Assembly (NCBI RefSeq): GCF_000183425.1
Contig: NC_014759.1
Location: 1,612,001 to 1,676,000 of the forward strand
From: Marivirga tractuosa DSM 4126
Lineage (GTDB): Bacteria > Bacteroidota > Bacteroidia > Cytophagales > Cyclobacteriaceae
Reading direction: 5' to 3'
Length of the DNA: 64,000 bases
In this document: positions 17,162 through 25,776 of the stretch, one piece after another
Layout of the letters: the number at the start of each line of letters is the position of its first letter
How positions within the stretch are numbered: position 1 is the first letter of the stretch
Translations under genes and position numbers: made by a program
The notes under the pieces: generated by a model
Told to the model about the DNA's origin: nothing
Databases searched by the model: none
What the model saw: the letters and a program-made list of their open reading frames with translations, nothing else

Positions 17162-18571
17162 ATGAAAATAGAACAGATCTACACAGGATGTCTAGCACAT
17201 GCAGCATATTATATTGAAAATAACGGAGAATCCGCAATTTTCGATCCCTTAAGAGAAGTGCAACCGTACATCGACAGAGCAACAAAAGACAAAGCTAAAG
17301 TTAAGTATGTTTTTGAAACACACTTCCACGCAGACTTTGTAAGTGGTCATTTAGACTTAGCCAAAAAAACAGGAGCTAAAATTGTATATGGACCAACAGC
17401 CAGACCTCAATTTGATGCCATTGTGGCGCAGGATAATGATATATTTGAAGTAGGGAACTATAAAATTAAAGTATTGCACACACCAGGTCACACCATGGAA
17501 AGCACTACCTATCTGTTGATAGATGAAAATGGCGATGACCATGGAATCATCACAGGGGATACTTTATTTATTGGAGATGTAGGAAGACCTGATTTGGCTC
17601 AGCATGTTATTGAAGATTTAACAGAAGAGAAACTAGCAGGTTATTTGTATGATTCATTGCACAATAAAATTCTTCCATTAGCTGACCATTTGATGGTGTA
17701 TCCGAATCACGGAGCTGGAAGTGCTTGCGGTAAAATGATGAGTAAGGAAACCACTGATACTTTAGGGCATCAAAAAGAAACCAATTACGCATTACAGCCA
17801 ATGGACAAGGAAGAGTTTATTGAGCAATTATTAACTGGACTAACTCCTCCACCTGGCTATTTCCCTAAAAATGTTTTGATGAACATTCAAGGCTATGAAA
17901 GCATTGACACTATAATGGAAAAAGCTAAACGGCCTTTAAGCCCTGAGGCATTTGAAGCAGCCGCCAATGAAACGGGTGCATTGGTTTTGGATACCAGAAA
18001 TGCCGAAGACTTCGCCAAAGGTTTTATTCCCAACAGTATTAATATAGGATTGGATGGAAACTTTGCCATGTGGGTAGGAGAAATGATTCCTGACATACAA
18101 CAAAAGATATTATTGGTTTGTGAGGAAGGAAAAGAGGAGGAAGCCATGATCAGACTATCACGTGTGGGATACGATCATACTATTGGGTATTTGGATAGAG
18201 GTTTTAATAGCTGGAAATATGCTCACAAAGAAATTGACAAAATAAAGAGGATAGATGCAAAAGTACTAGCTGAAATTATGGAGGCATCTCCTTTGATTAT
18301 TGATATCAGAAAGAAAAGTGAGTTTGATTCAGAACATGTCATAGGAGCGCAAAATATCCCACTAAATCAAATCAATTCACATTTAGCAGAACTCCCTAAA
18401 GACAAAGCATTTATTATTCACTGTGCTGGCGGCTACAGAAGTATGTTGGCTTCGTCCATATTGAAAGCTAGAGATTGGGATAATTTTGTAGATGTTAGAG
18501 ATGGCTTTAAGGGAATAAAGGAAACTAATATCCCTGTTTCGGAATATGTATGTCCCACTACTTTATTATAA
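17162..18571 (+). CDS. Persulfide dioxygenase-like MBL protein fused to two rhodanese domains
   Basis: 469 residues. The N-terminal MBL domain (about 1-250) has THFHADFVSG with H54-x-H56-x-D58, HTPGHTMES, TGDTLFIGDVGRPDL and YPNHGAGSACG, the pattern of ETHE1-type glutathione persulfide dioxygenases. Rhodanese domain 1 (about 262-360) has Cys320 in LLVCEEGKEEEA, a loop that lacks the usual arginine. Rhodanese domain 2 (about 370-460) has a full loop, C421-A-G-G-Y-R. The fusion would pass sulfane sulfur between domains during sulfide oxidation in the cytoplasm. Family A repeats flank it on both sides. Confidence 0.92.
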   Translation: MKIEQIYTGCLAHAAYYIENNGESAIFDPLREVQPYIDRATKDKAKVKYVFETHFHADFVSGHLDLAKKTGAKIVYGPTARPQFDAIVAQDNDIFEVGNYKIKVLHTPGHTMESTTYLLIDENGDDHGIITGDTLFIGDVGRPDLAQHVIEDLTEEKLAGYLYDSLHNKILPLADHLMVYPNHGAGSACGKMMSKETTDTLGHQKETNYALQPMDKEEFIEQLLTGLTPPPGYFPKNVLMNIQGYESIDTIMEKAKRPLSPEAFEAAANETGALVLDTRNAEDFAKGFIPNSINIGLDGNFAMWVGEMIPDIQQKILLVCEEGKEEEAMIRLSRVGYDHTIGYLDRGFNSWKYAHKEIDKIKRIDAKVLAEIMEASPLIIDIRKKSEFDSEHVIGAQNIPLNQINSHLAELPKDKAFIIHCAGGYRSMLASSILKARDWDNFVDVRDGFKGIKETNIPVSEYVCPTTLL

Positions 18572-18677
18572 ATTATTTTATTCAAGCCATAGCTTCAAGT
18601 TATGGCTTGAATTTTACTTATAAATTAAGCTCTAGTGACAAATCTGGTATTTTAGTTTTTTTTAATCTAAGAAAGTC

Positions 18678-18740
18678 CAAGCGGACGCTTGAACTAGAAG
18701 CCGAATTGAACTGGAATACTATAGCGCAAGCGTCCGCTTG
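18678..18740. repeat. Family A REP-like inverted repeat, intact copy
   Basis: CAAGCGGACGCTTG at 18678-18691 and its exact reverse complement CAAGCGTCCGCTTG at 18727-18740 are 35 nt apart and can pair over 14 bp. Each arm is itself almost palindromic. The flanks GAACTAG (after the left arm) and CTATAGCG (before the right arm) recur in the copy at 16854. Confidence 0.8.
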
Positions 18741-18802
18741 TGCTTTTATCGTAGAAAATTAGAGATTTTAAAATTAAAAGCATTTTCATGCTGAAATGTT
18801 CC

Positions 18803-18900
18803 TAGCGGACGCTTGAACTAGTAGTAGGGCTCCCTCGGTCTAAAGGTTAGAACCGTCCGACCGATAAATAGCCCCTATCTAGTCTAAGCGTCTCGCTTAG
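18803..18900. repeat. Family A-like composite inverted repeat
   Basis: The left end TAGCGGACGCTTGAACTAG (18803-18821) matches family A. The right end, 18884-18900, is a diverged arm forming a perfect 7-bp hairpin CTAAGCG-TCT-CGCTTAG. Between them are nested dyads, including TCGGTC (18835-18840) with GACCGA (18859-18864), so the whole can fold as one long branched hairpin. Confidence 0.6.
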
Positions 18901-18920
18901 AATATGTGAGGACTAGGCAG

Positions 18921-19655
18921 CTATATCCCTAAAGCAGCCTTCAACTTTGGATAACCCGTTTTGCTAACTGGAATTTGTTCTCCACTTTTCAAGATTAGTA
19001 TATGACTATCCTTCTTATAAGCTTCAATTTTAGTAATTTCTGCAATTTTAGCTACATAAGATCGATGAACTCTTACAAATTCCTCAGGATCTAAATTCCT
19101 TTCAAAATAACTCAAGGTTTTGTTTTTCAAATACTTCCCTTCTTTTGTATAAATATTTACATAATCATCATTCGCTTCCATATAGTTAATATCATTTGTT
19201 GGAATGATTTTTATATCATTACGGTCCTTTAATACAATTCTGCTTAAATATTCCTTTGCGTCTATTAACTCATTTTGCAATAAGCCTTCAACATTTTGAG
19301 CTAAACCACTTTGCTTGTATTTATTAATTGCTTTTTTAAATCTATCTTGAGAAAATGGTTTGAGCAAATAATCTATTGCATGAACTTCAAATGCCTGTAA
19401 TGCATATTCATCAAATGCCGTGGTAAAAATCACTGCTGGGAGTTCGTCCAGCAACTCTAGCATTTCAAAGCCGCTGATTTTCGGCATCTGCACATCCAAA
19501 AAAATTAAATCAGGACGATGTTGCTGAATTGCCTTTAAACCTTCAAAGCCATCATGGCAAATAGCTAGTATTTCAAAATCCTTGCATTCTGCTAAATATT
19601 CTTGGACTATGCCGGCTGCTAATGGTTCGTCATCAATAATAATGGTTCTAATCAT
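18921..19655 (-). CDS. LytTR-family response regulator
   Basis: 244 residues. The receiver domain (about 1-120) has the acidic pair D8-D9, phospho-acceptor Asp54 in LIFLDVQMPK, Thr in FTTAFDEY and Lys in YLLKPFSQ. The LytTR DNA-binding domain (about 140-244) has INYMEANDDYVNIYTKEGKYL and FVRVHRSYVAKIAEI. It overlaps the upstream LytS-like kinase by 4 nt and is the last gene of a LiaF-like/kinase/regulator operon. This arrangement suggests control of envelope functions; targets are unknown. Confidence 0.95.
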   Translation of the reverse strand: MIRTIIIDDEPLAAGIVQEYLAECKDFEILAICHDGFEGLKAIQQHRPDLIFLDVQMPKISGFEMLELLDELPAVIFTTAFDEYALQAFEVHAIDYLLKPFSQDRFKKAINKYKQSGLAQNVEGLLQNELIDAKEYLSRIVLKDRNDIKIIPTNDINYMEANDDYVNIYTKEGKYLKNKTLSYFERNLDPEEFVRVHRSYVAKIAEITKIEAYKKDSHILILKSGEQIPVSKTGYPKLKAALGI

Positions 19656-20692
19656 GATAGCTGTGGTATTAAAAGTTCAACGGTAAATTGTTGAGATACT
19701 GCATTCGTTTTCAATAAATCATACCTCCCAAAAATAAGAAAAAGTCTTCTACGAACTGCCTCCAAACCAAAGCCTGCCCCTTTGACTTGTCCTGCTTGTG
19801 GATCAAAAGGGTTTTTAATTACTACTTCAAGGTTCTTTTCTCTTTTTTTAAGATTAACTTGAATGGTAACTTCCCCAGTTAAACCATATAGACTGTGTTT
19901 TATAGCATTTTCCAATAATGGCTGCACCATTAAATGAGGTAATTTAAATTCTCTTATGCCTTCTTCAACTTTAAAATTAACTTGTAATCGATGTCCAAAA
20001 CGAACTTTTTCTATATCAGCAAAGAGATTTAAAAAGCTAATTTCATCTTCAACTTTGATCCATTTATTAGCTTCCTTTTGTATGGTTCCCCTTAGAAAAT
20101 CCGATAGTTGCAATACCATTTCTCTGGCTTTCTCGGGTTTCGCTTTTACCAGTGCGCTAATGGAATTTAAGCTGTTAAATAAAAAATGGGGCTGTAATTG
20201 TTGGCGTAATTGGTAAAGCTCTGCTTCTTTAGCCATCTGTTGCATTTTAATCTCCCTGTCTTCAGCAGCTGCTTGCTCTTCCAGTTTCCCTTGAAAATTT
20301 AACATCAAAGAATAGGCAGTAAAAATTAGCAGGATAATGAATCCTCGAATTATAAAAATAGAGTTGAGGAATTCAGCATTAAAGAAGGCCTCTGGAATAC
20401 CCCATTTTATCAGAAAATCTCCTAAAAACAGAATTACTAAGGACAAAATAAAGGGGAGTATAAAAACAAGGATCACATTGCTTTTGGTGGGTAAATAAAA
20501 TCTGAAAATATTTTCCAACAACATAAATCCAAGCAATAATAGCAAACTGAAAATTGTACTATCGATTAATGCAGAAGGGAATTGGAGTCCATAGTGCATC
20601 AATAAAAGCGTGCATAAGCTTAACCAAAGTAAAAGGATACTCAGAAGCTTAATCCACGCTTTATTCCGATGCCTTATGAATTGTAAAAACAT
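19652..20692 (-). CDS. LytS-type sensor histidine kinase
   Basis: 346 residues. Four or more membrane segments occupy residues about 12-140 with no large extracytoplasmic sensor. A coiled coil (about 140-165) leads to the His_kinase motif LRQQLQPHFLFNSLNSI, with His169 as phospho-acceptor. The ATPase part has MVQPLLENAIKHSL (N box) and GAGFGLEAVRRRL (G box). It is encoded just after a LiaF-like membrane protein (8-nt gap) and overlaps the LytTR regulator by 4 nt, forming a complete two-component unit whose signal probably comes through the membrane or the LiaF-like partner. Confidence 0.93.
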   Translation of the reverse strand: MFLQFIRHRNKAWIKLLSILLLWLSLCTLLLMHYGLQFPSALIDSTIFSLLLLLGFMLLENIFRFYLPTKSNVILVFILPFILSLVILFLGDFLIKWGIPEAFFNAEFLNSIFIIRGFIILLIFTAYSLMLNFQGKLEEQAAAEDREIKMQQMAKEAELYQLRQQLQPHFLFNSLNSISALVKAKPEKAREMVLQLSDFLRGTIQKEANKWIKVEDEISFLNLFADIEKVRFGHRLQVNFKVEEGIREFKLPHLMVQPLLENAIKHSLYGLTGEVTIQVNLKKREKNLEVVIKNPFDPQAGQVKGAGFGLEAVRRRLFLIFGRYDLLKTNAVSQQFTVELLIPQLS

Positions 20693-20700
20693 TTGTAAAT

Positions 20701-21441
20701 TTAATAGGATTTAAACTCTAAACCACCAAAACTAACCGAGCCCTTTATATACAAGATTTTTCTATCTGCTGCCTCAACTGAAGGAAATGCTCTTTTATCC
20801 TCGATGCCTGAAAACACATTGCTTACATCCGCTTGAATTTCCCAATGTGGTGGAATAATCAGTTTTAATCCGCCAAAAGTCACTTCAACATTTAAAACTG
20901 CGCTATCTTGAATTTCAGCTTTAGATAAGTCAATATCTGCCCCACCAAATGCAGTGGTTATTTTTCCGCCTTTAAAATCCTTGGTAATCAATCTTCTTTG
21001 CACAGAAGCAAAAACCGCCTCTGCTCTGATATAATCACTTTCCACTACTTTGGCATCAGAAACCCCAATATTTTCATCGAACTCTTTATCACTATCTATT
21101 TTAGAAAATCCAAACTTGGTGCTTCGGCTAAATACCAGATACAATCCTACTAAAATAATCCCTCCTGGTAATAGATAATCATAATATTCAACAGGAATAA
21201 AGTTTTCTCTCCTTACAAGAAAAAAACTTCCAAATAAGATCATAAACAATCCAAAACCATTGCTGGCCCCATGTCTAACAATGGAATAAATTCCCACTCC
21301 GATTAAAAGAAATGGCCAACTAAAAACCCAACTGAATTCAATAATATCCATTCTATCTAGCAATAGAATACTACCAATTATCAAAAGGACTACACCAAAT
21401 GATATGTTATTTCTGCCTGAGTGTTGCTTTTTGTTTTTCAT
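20701..21441 (-). CDS. LiaF-like membrane protein (LiaI/LiaF TM domain plus C-terminal LiaF domain)
   Basis: 246 residues. Four closely packed membrane segments lie at about 14-105, as in LiaI/LiaF-type proteins. The soluble C-terminal half (about 145-246) repeats a strand pattern with TTAFGGADIDLSKAEI, VEVTFGGLKLIIP and a closing KGSVSFGGLEF, typical of the LiaF C-terminal domain. In Firmicutes LiaF restrains a kinase that responds to cell-wall antibiotics; here it heads the operon with a LytS-like kinase and LytTR regulator, so a similar restraining role is plausible but unproven. A good TAnnTTTG promoter lies 26 nt upstream. Confidence 0.85.
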   Translation of the reverse strand: MKNKKQHSGRNNISFGVVLLIIGSILLLDRMDIIEFSWVFSWPFLLIGVGIYSIVRHGASNGFGLFMILFGSFFLVRRENFIPVEYYDYLLPGGIILVGLYLVFSRSTKFGFSKIDSDKEFDENIGVSDAKVVESDYIRAEAVFASVQRRLITKDFKGGKITTAFGGADIDLSKAEIQDSAVLNVEVTFGGLKLIIPPHWEIQADVSNVFSGIEDKRAFPSVEAADRKILYIKGSVSFGGLEFKSY

Positions 21442-21466
21442 AATAAATTAATTTTAAATGATGAAA

Positions 21467-21474
21467 CAAACCTA
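21467..21474 (-). promoter_or_regulatory. Bacteroidota -7 promoter element for the liaF-like operon
   Basis: TAGGTTTG on the minus strand matches the TAnnTTTG consensus and lies 26 nt before the ATG. No clear -33 element was found. Confidence 0.5.
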
Positions 21475-21656
21475 GTATGTTAATCTTTAATAAACTTTTA
21501 TGAATAGGTTAAGAAAACTGAAAACTCGGTAATCAGCAGAAATGGGTCGGTGAAAAAATCAAGATGTTTTTGAATTCTATTCACTTTACCCACTTATAGG
21601 TATTTGTTTTTAATTACAATTGAGCTTATTTTGGTTAAACTAAAAAATTAAATACT

Positions 21657-22154
21657 ATGCCAAAACTAATCTCACTATCCTCTTCGGATAAGAATAAAGC
21701 CAATCCGAAAGATCATGAAATTTCGGTTGGGGATGCTACAAAAATGGTGGCAAAATTTGACACTCGCGTTCGAAAATTGATCAAAAGAGAGTACAAAGAC
21801 CCTAAAAACCCTCAGAAAGGTTTTGAAGACACTAAAAGTGTTTGGTTCAGTAAGGATGTCTTGGATGAATTATTTAGACAAGCTGAAGGCTGTGATGGGG
21901 TACGCATTTACTTGGGAAATCATCTCGAAAAACTACAAGATGGAACTAGTATCGGTCCTAAAGATAAATCCACCACAATTTTAGTAGGCACAAAATCTGG
22001 TAGTTGGACGCGCCCTGATGGAACAGTGGTAGATGATGTGCCAATAGACCAAATATCGGATAATAATAAAATAGCTATTGGTATGAGTTCAGATGATGTG
22101 ATTTATGATTATGGCTCATTGTGCCCTTTTGAGTGTGATGGAAATAAATTATGA
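21657..22154 (+). CDS. Small soluble protein of unknown function, first gene of signalling cassette
   Basis: 165 residues, no signal peptide or membrane segment, and no recognised domain. Visible features are a lysine-rich helical first third (DTRVRKLIKREYKDPKNP), a conserved-looking core VRIYLGNHLEKL and TTILVGTKSG, and two cysteines near the end in SLCPFECDGNKL. Its stop overlaps the start of a 7-TM protein gene by 4 nt, followed by overlapping kinase and regulator genes, so it is almost certainly part of the same pathway. It could be a ligand, an input subunit or an output protein of that system. Confidence 0.6.
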   Translation: MPKLISLSSSDKNKANPKDHEISVGDATKMVAKFDTRVRKLIKREYKDPKNPQKGFEDTKSVWFSKDVLDELFRQAEGCDGVRIYLGNHLEKLQDGTSIGPKDKSTTILVGTKSGSWTRPDGTVVDDVPIDQISDNNKIAIGMSSDDVIYDYGSLCPFECDGNKL

Positions 22155-22798
22155 TCAGTGAAAGAAACCCATTAGTGCTAACTTATTTGGTCATTTTATT
22201 GTGTATCACATTAGTTTACATCTATAAATTGATAAAAATAAAGCACCCAAGGAAGGAAGAACTAGGTATAACAGCCTATTTCTTCCTAACAATTATATCG
22301 GATTATACAGGTAGTTTTATTGTAAAAGAAAATAATAGTTGGGTATATAATACCTACATGATAGTTTCAATACCGATCATTATCTTCTATTTGAATTCTA
22401 TAACTCCTAATTTTACTAAAAAATTATATGTTTTAGTAGGGGTGATTTTTACTGCATTTGCCATTTATAACATATTTATTCTTCACGGATTTTCTATTTT
22501 CAGTTATCAAACAATAATATTTGGAGATATAATTATTACTCCCTTATTATTTTTGTTTCTCTATTACCTGATGCAACAATTGGATGAGCCGCTACATCTA
22601 AACCCACATTTTTACAATGTGATAGGTTTCTTGATTTTCTTCTTGGGAAATTTCGCTTATTTTATGGTCAGATTAAACTTTCAGGATTTCAGTAAAGAAT
22701 ATAGTGATAACCTATTGATGATTATTCGAATAAATAATGTGTTAACTTACAGTATCTTTTTGATAGGTGCATTATGTTTGAAGACCAGTCGGAAATAG
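22151..22798 (+). CDS. Seven-transmembrane protein, putative sensor of kinase cassette
   Basis: 215 residues almost entirely in the membrane. Segments are visible at about 8-27, 41-58, 66-84, 91-112, 119-142, 155-174 and 190-210, giving seven helices with short loops. No enzyme or transport motif is recognised. The start overlaps the upstream soluble-protein gene by 4 nt and the end overlaps the kinase gene by 25 nt, so the three proteins should be made in fixed proportion. Since the kinase has almost no extracytoplasmic part, this protein is a good candidate for its membrane sensor; that is inference. Confidence 0.65.
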   Translation: MISERNPLVLTYLVILLCITLVYIYKLIKIKHPRKEELGITAYFFLTIISDYTGSFIVKENNSWVYNTYMIVSIPIIIFYLNSITPNFTKKLYVLVGVIFTAFAIYNIFILHGFSIFSYQTIIFGDIIITPLLFLFLYYLMQQLDEPLHLNPHFYNVIGFLIFFLGNFAYFMVRLNFQDFSKEYSDNLLMIIRINNVLTYSIFLIGALCLKTSRK

Positions 22799-23532
22799 TT
22801 TTTACCGTTATTGTCAGCTCCATTATGCTGTTGATTATAATCTCTTTTATAATCATAATGCTCTTCATCCATCAAAAAAGAGTGTTGAGACATCAGAAAA
22901 ACATTGCTAAACTCAAGCAAAAATACCAAGAAGAAATCATGCGGGCGCAAATGGAAATGCAGGAAGAAACTTTGGACTATGTGGGCAGGGAGTTACATGA
23001 TAATATCGGCCAAATTCTATCTCTCATTAAGCTAAACTTAATGAATGCTCAGGATCAACAAATTCGTGAATCTCGCAAATTAATTGGGACTGCTATTCAT
23101 GATTTAAGGAATATCTCACATACCTTAAACCTTACTTGGACTGAAAATATCAATTTAACTGCATTTATACAAAACACTGCTAAAAGCTTGGAATCAAGCA
23201 ACAAATACAATCTGCAACTGAATCTGAAATCAGAATTAATCCTAAAGAATAAAGAAGATTATATTTTGGTTTATCGCATGATTCAGGAGATCATACAAAA
23301 TATATTGAAACATGCCGAAGCTAATCAAATTCAAGTATTTATGGATGAAAAGCTATTGGAAATTAATGATAATGGAAGAGGATTTGATGTTAAAACCGCT
23401 TCATTAGGGACGGGAATAAAAAACATTAAAGCAAGAGCTTCACTAATTGGAGCTGATTTAGAAATAAAATCTAGTCAAAATAAAGGAAGCATTTTTAGAA
23501 TAACTATCAACGATGGAAAATATGCAAATTAG
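22774..23532 (+). CDS. NarL-type sensor histidine kinase (HisKA_3)
   Basis: 252 residues. One membrane segment (about 9-32) is followed by a coiled coil (35-65). The HisKA_3 phospho-acceptor is His75 in VGRELHDNIGQILSLIKLNL. The ATPase domain has MIQEIIQNILKHAEA (N box), NDNGRGFD (G1) and GTGIKNIKARASLI. There is no periplasmic sensor domain, so the signal likely comes through the 7-TM protein encoded upstream. It overlaps that gene by 25 nt and the response regulator by 20 nt, an unusually tight arrangement. Confidence 0.92.
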   Translation: MFEDQSEIVFTVIVSSIMLLIIISFIIIMLFIHQKRVLRHQKNIAKLKQKYQEEIMRAQMEMQEETLDYVGRELHDNIGQILSLIKLNLMNAQDQQIRESRKLIGTAIHDLRNISHTLNLTWTENINLTAFIQNTAKSLESSNKYNLQLNLKSELILKNKEDYILVYRMIQEIIQNILKHAEANQIQVFMDEKLLEINDNGRGFDVKTASLGTGIKNIKARASLIGADLEIKSSQNKGSIFRITINDGKYAN

Positions 23533-24154
23533 CACAATTATAGCCGATGATCATAAACTTTTTGCTCAGGGCTTATCCAATATTTTAGGACAATCAGATG
23601 AAATTGAAATCAAAGCAATTGTTCATAATGGCAAAGCATTAGTGAAGGAATTGAAAAATGAAGCAACGGATCTAGCATTAATTGACTTAAATATGCCAGA
23701 ATTAGATGGAATAGGTGCCATTAAGCAGATTCAAGCTTTAAGTCTTAAAACTAAACTCATCATCCTTTCGACCTATGCCGATGAAAAGTTAGTGGAAGAA
23801 GCTAAAAATCTGAAGGTTGATGCCTATTTATTGAAAGATGCAGAACCTGAAGAATTACTTTATACAATTAAGGAAGTAATGGAAAAACGCTATGAGTTCA
23901 ATATAAATCACATCCTAAAACAAACTGAACCTCTTGAAAATTTTTCTGATGATTTTCTGAAGAAATATAAACTTTCAAGAAGGGAAATAGAAATTATCCA
24001 ACTGCTCAAAAAAGGATTAACCAATCAAGAAATAGCGGATAAAATTTTCCTTTCTGTATTAACCATTCAAACACACCGAAAAAATATTATACAAAAGCTA
24101 GAGGTTAATAATTCGGCTGGGTTAATTGCTTTTGCTCATGAACATAATATTTGA
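23513..24154 (+). CDS. NarL/FixJ-family response regulator
   Basis: 213 residues (or 210 from the second ATG at 23522). The receiver domain has D12-D13, Asp58 in LALIDLNMPELDG, and Lys in YLLKDAEPEE. The C-terminal LuxR-type helix-turn-helix contains LSRREIEIIQLLKKGLTNQEI and LSVLTIQTHRKNIIQKL. It overlaps the kinase gene by 20 nt and ends the four-gene cassette. Targets cannot be inferred; the operon itself is the obvious candidate. Confidence 0.95.
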   Translation: MENMQISTIIADDHKLFAQGLSNILGQSDEIEIKAIVHNGKALVKELKNEATDLALIDLNMPELDGIGAIKQIQALSLKTKLIILSTYADEKLVEEAKNLKVDAYLLKDAEPEELLYTIKEVMEKRYEFNINHILKQTEPLENFSDDFLKKYKLSRREIEIIQLLKKGLTNQEIADKIFLSVLTIQTHRKNIIQKLEVNNSAGLIAFAHEHNI

Positions 24155-24277
24155 AGACATAGTGGCTTTATGCTTTACAGGATTAATAGCAAGTGTTCAA
24201 CTGAATTTTAAATTTTAGAGGACTAACTTTCCTGATTAAAATACTTTACTTGTGTTATACTCAAAAACTACAAATCA

Positions 24278-24997
24278 ATGAAAACCTTAATTGTAGGAGC
24301 TAGCGGAGCCACAGGTAAACAGTTAACAGAACAATTATTAGCTGCCAAAAAAGAAGTGAAAATCATTATCCGACCTCATTCAAATATTCCTGAATCATGG
24401 AATCAACACAAAAAACTCCATATTATCCACAGGAATATCTCGGAAATGAAAGTAGAGGAAATGACTGAAATCGTTTCAGATTGTGATGCATTTGCCTGCT
24501 GTTTAGGACATAATTTGACACTTAAAGGAATATTTGGTAAGCCTCGCAAACTAGTTACCAATGCTGTTCAACTCATTTGCGAAGCTATATTAAAAAAGAA
24601 TCCTTCACAGGCTACAAAATTTGTTTTGATGAATACGGTTGGAAATCAAAATAGAGACAAATGTGAAGAGATTTCACCAGCACAAAAAGTTGTAGTTGCC
24701 CTCATTCGTTTTCTAATTCCACCTCAAGCTGATAATGAAAAGGCATCTGATTATCTAAGACTAAAAGTTGGTCATAATAACCCTAAAATTGAATGGGTAG
24801 TCGTCAGACCTGATGCTCTTATCAATGAAAAAGAGGTGTCGCATTACAGTCTACACCCTTCTCCTATCAGAAGTGCTATTTTCAATCCTGGTGAAACAAG
24901 CAGGATAAATGTAGCCCATTTCATTGCTCAATTAATGCAAAATAATGCTTTATGGAATGAGTGGAAAGGACAGATGCCAGTGATTTATAACGAATAG
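24278..24997 (+). CDS. NAD(P)-binding Rossmann-fold protein (atypical SDR)
   Basis: 239 residues starting with the Rossmann motif GASGATGKQ and a basic stretch KIIIRPHS after strand 2. FVLMNTVGNQN and WVVVRPDALIN match the atypical SDR/NmrA group. The catalytic Tyr-x-x-x-Lys pair is absent. The enzyme or sensor would be cytoplasmic; the substrate is unknown. It stands alone, 123 bp after the response regulator and 200 bp before the ECF operon. It is only distantly similar to the two NAD(P)-binding genes at 5-6.5 kb. Confidence 0.8.
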   Translation: MKTLIVGASGATGKQLTEQLLAAKKEVKIIIRPHSNIPESWNQHKKLHIIHRNISEMKVEEMTEIVSDCDAFACCLGHNLTLKGIFGKPRKLVTNAVQLICEAILKKNPSQATKFVLMNTVGNQNRDKCEEISPAQKVVVALIRFLIPPQADNEKASDYLRLKVGHNNPKIEWVVVRPDALINEKEVSHYSLHPSPIRSAIFNPGETSRINVAHFIAQLMQNNALWNEWKGQMPVIYNE

Positions 24998-25197
24998 AAA
25001 TATTCAATCTAATCTGAAATTTAAGTTCAGCGGATCCATATTTGCAAGAACCATATACAAATTACAAAAGCCAGAACACAGAAATAATCTTCCTAAATCT
25101 ACTTTAAAGCATTATTTTCACTAAATTTCAAAAAAACTTTAACAACCCACGCAACCGATCGCAATCGAACTGCATCTTCTTGATGTAACCAGCAAAA

Positions 25198-25776
25198 ATG
25201 AAAGTGTTTATCAACAAATCTAAAACGGAAGAAGACTTAATAGCAGGATGCATTAAGCAAAAAGCAAGTGCACAACAAGCCTTGTTTGACAAATACTCCG
25301 GAAAGATGTTAGGCCTTTGCAGAAGATACGTGAAAGACGTTTTGGAAGCAGAGGGGGTAATGATAACTGCTTTCACAAAAATCTTCGAGCGTATTGGTCA
25401 ATACACAGGAGAAGGGAATTTTGAAGGCTGGATGAAGCGCATCATGGTCAATGAATCTTTACAATATCTTCGGAAACATAAAAACATGCAACTGAATATG
25501 GATATAGAAGAAGCACATCATTTACCAAATTTGGATGCCATGGAAGATCATCTGCAAACAGAAGATTTAATGCAAATGATTGCAGAGCTACCGGTGGGTT
25601 ATAGAACGGTTTTTAACCTCTATGCCATTGAAGGTTTTTCTCATAAGGAGATAGCCGAACAGTTAAAAATTAATGAAAATACGTCCAAATCGCAGTTGAG
25701 CAGAGCAAGAGTTTACTTGCAAAAACGCTTGGCGGAAATGGAACAAGAAATAGCAATAAGTCATGGAAACTCATAA
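25198..25776 (+). CDS. ECF-type RNA polymerase sigma-70 factor
   Basis: 192 residues with region 2 at about 15-90 (QQALFDKYSGKMLGLCRRYV, then FEGWMKRIMVNESLQYLRK) and region 4 at about 120-180 (LPVGYRTVFNLYAIEGFSHKEIAEQL, then SKSQLSRARVYLQKRL). It overlaps the next gene, a one-pass membrane protein, by 14 nt, and an outer-membrane protein gene follows. This is a common Bacteroidota arrangement in which the sigma factor and its neighbour control an envelope protein. Confidence 0.93.
   Translation: MKVFINKSKTEEDLIAGCIKQKASAQQALFDKYSGKMLGLCRRYVKDVLEAEGVMITAFTKIFERIGQYTGEGNFEGWMKRIMVNESLQYLRKHKNMQLNMDIEEAHHLPNLDAMEDHLQTEDLMQMIAELPVGYRTVFNLYAIEGFSHKEIAEQLKINENTSKSQLSRARVYLQKRLAEMEQEIAISHGNS

Larger units (their letters stand above)
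18572..18920. other. Intergenic region filled by two family A repeat elements
   Basis: No credible gene; the short open frame here is formed by the repeats. A near-intact repeat pair is at 18678-18740 and a larger, rearranged one at 18803-18900. The region separates the persulfide dioxygenase-like gene from the convergent LytTR gene, so the hairpins may also stop transcription. Confidence 0.55.

Noticed and set aside
18550..18762. Short open frame over the region after the persulfide dioxygenase gene
   Set aside because: It overlaps the end of that gene and is otherwise composed of family A repeat arms; no protein-like features.
18826..18900. Possible tRNA gene in the GC-rich stretch
   Set aside because: No T-loop or acceptor-stem pairing; the structure is explained by nested family A/B dyads.
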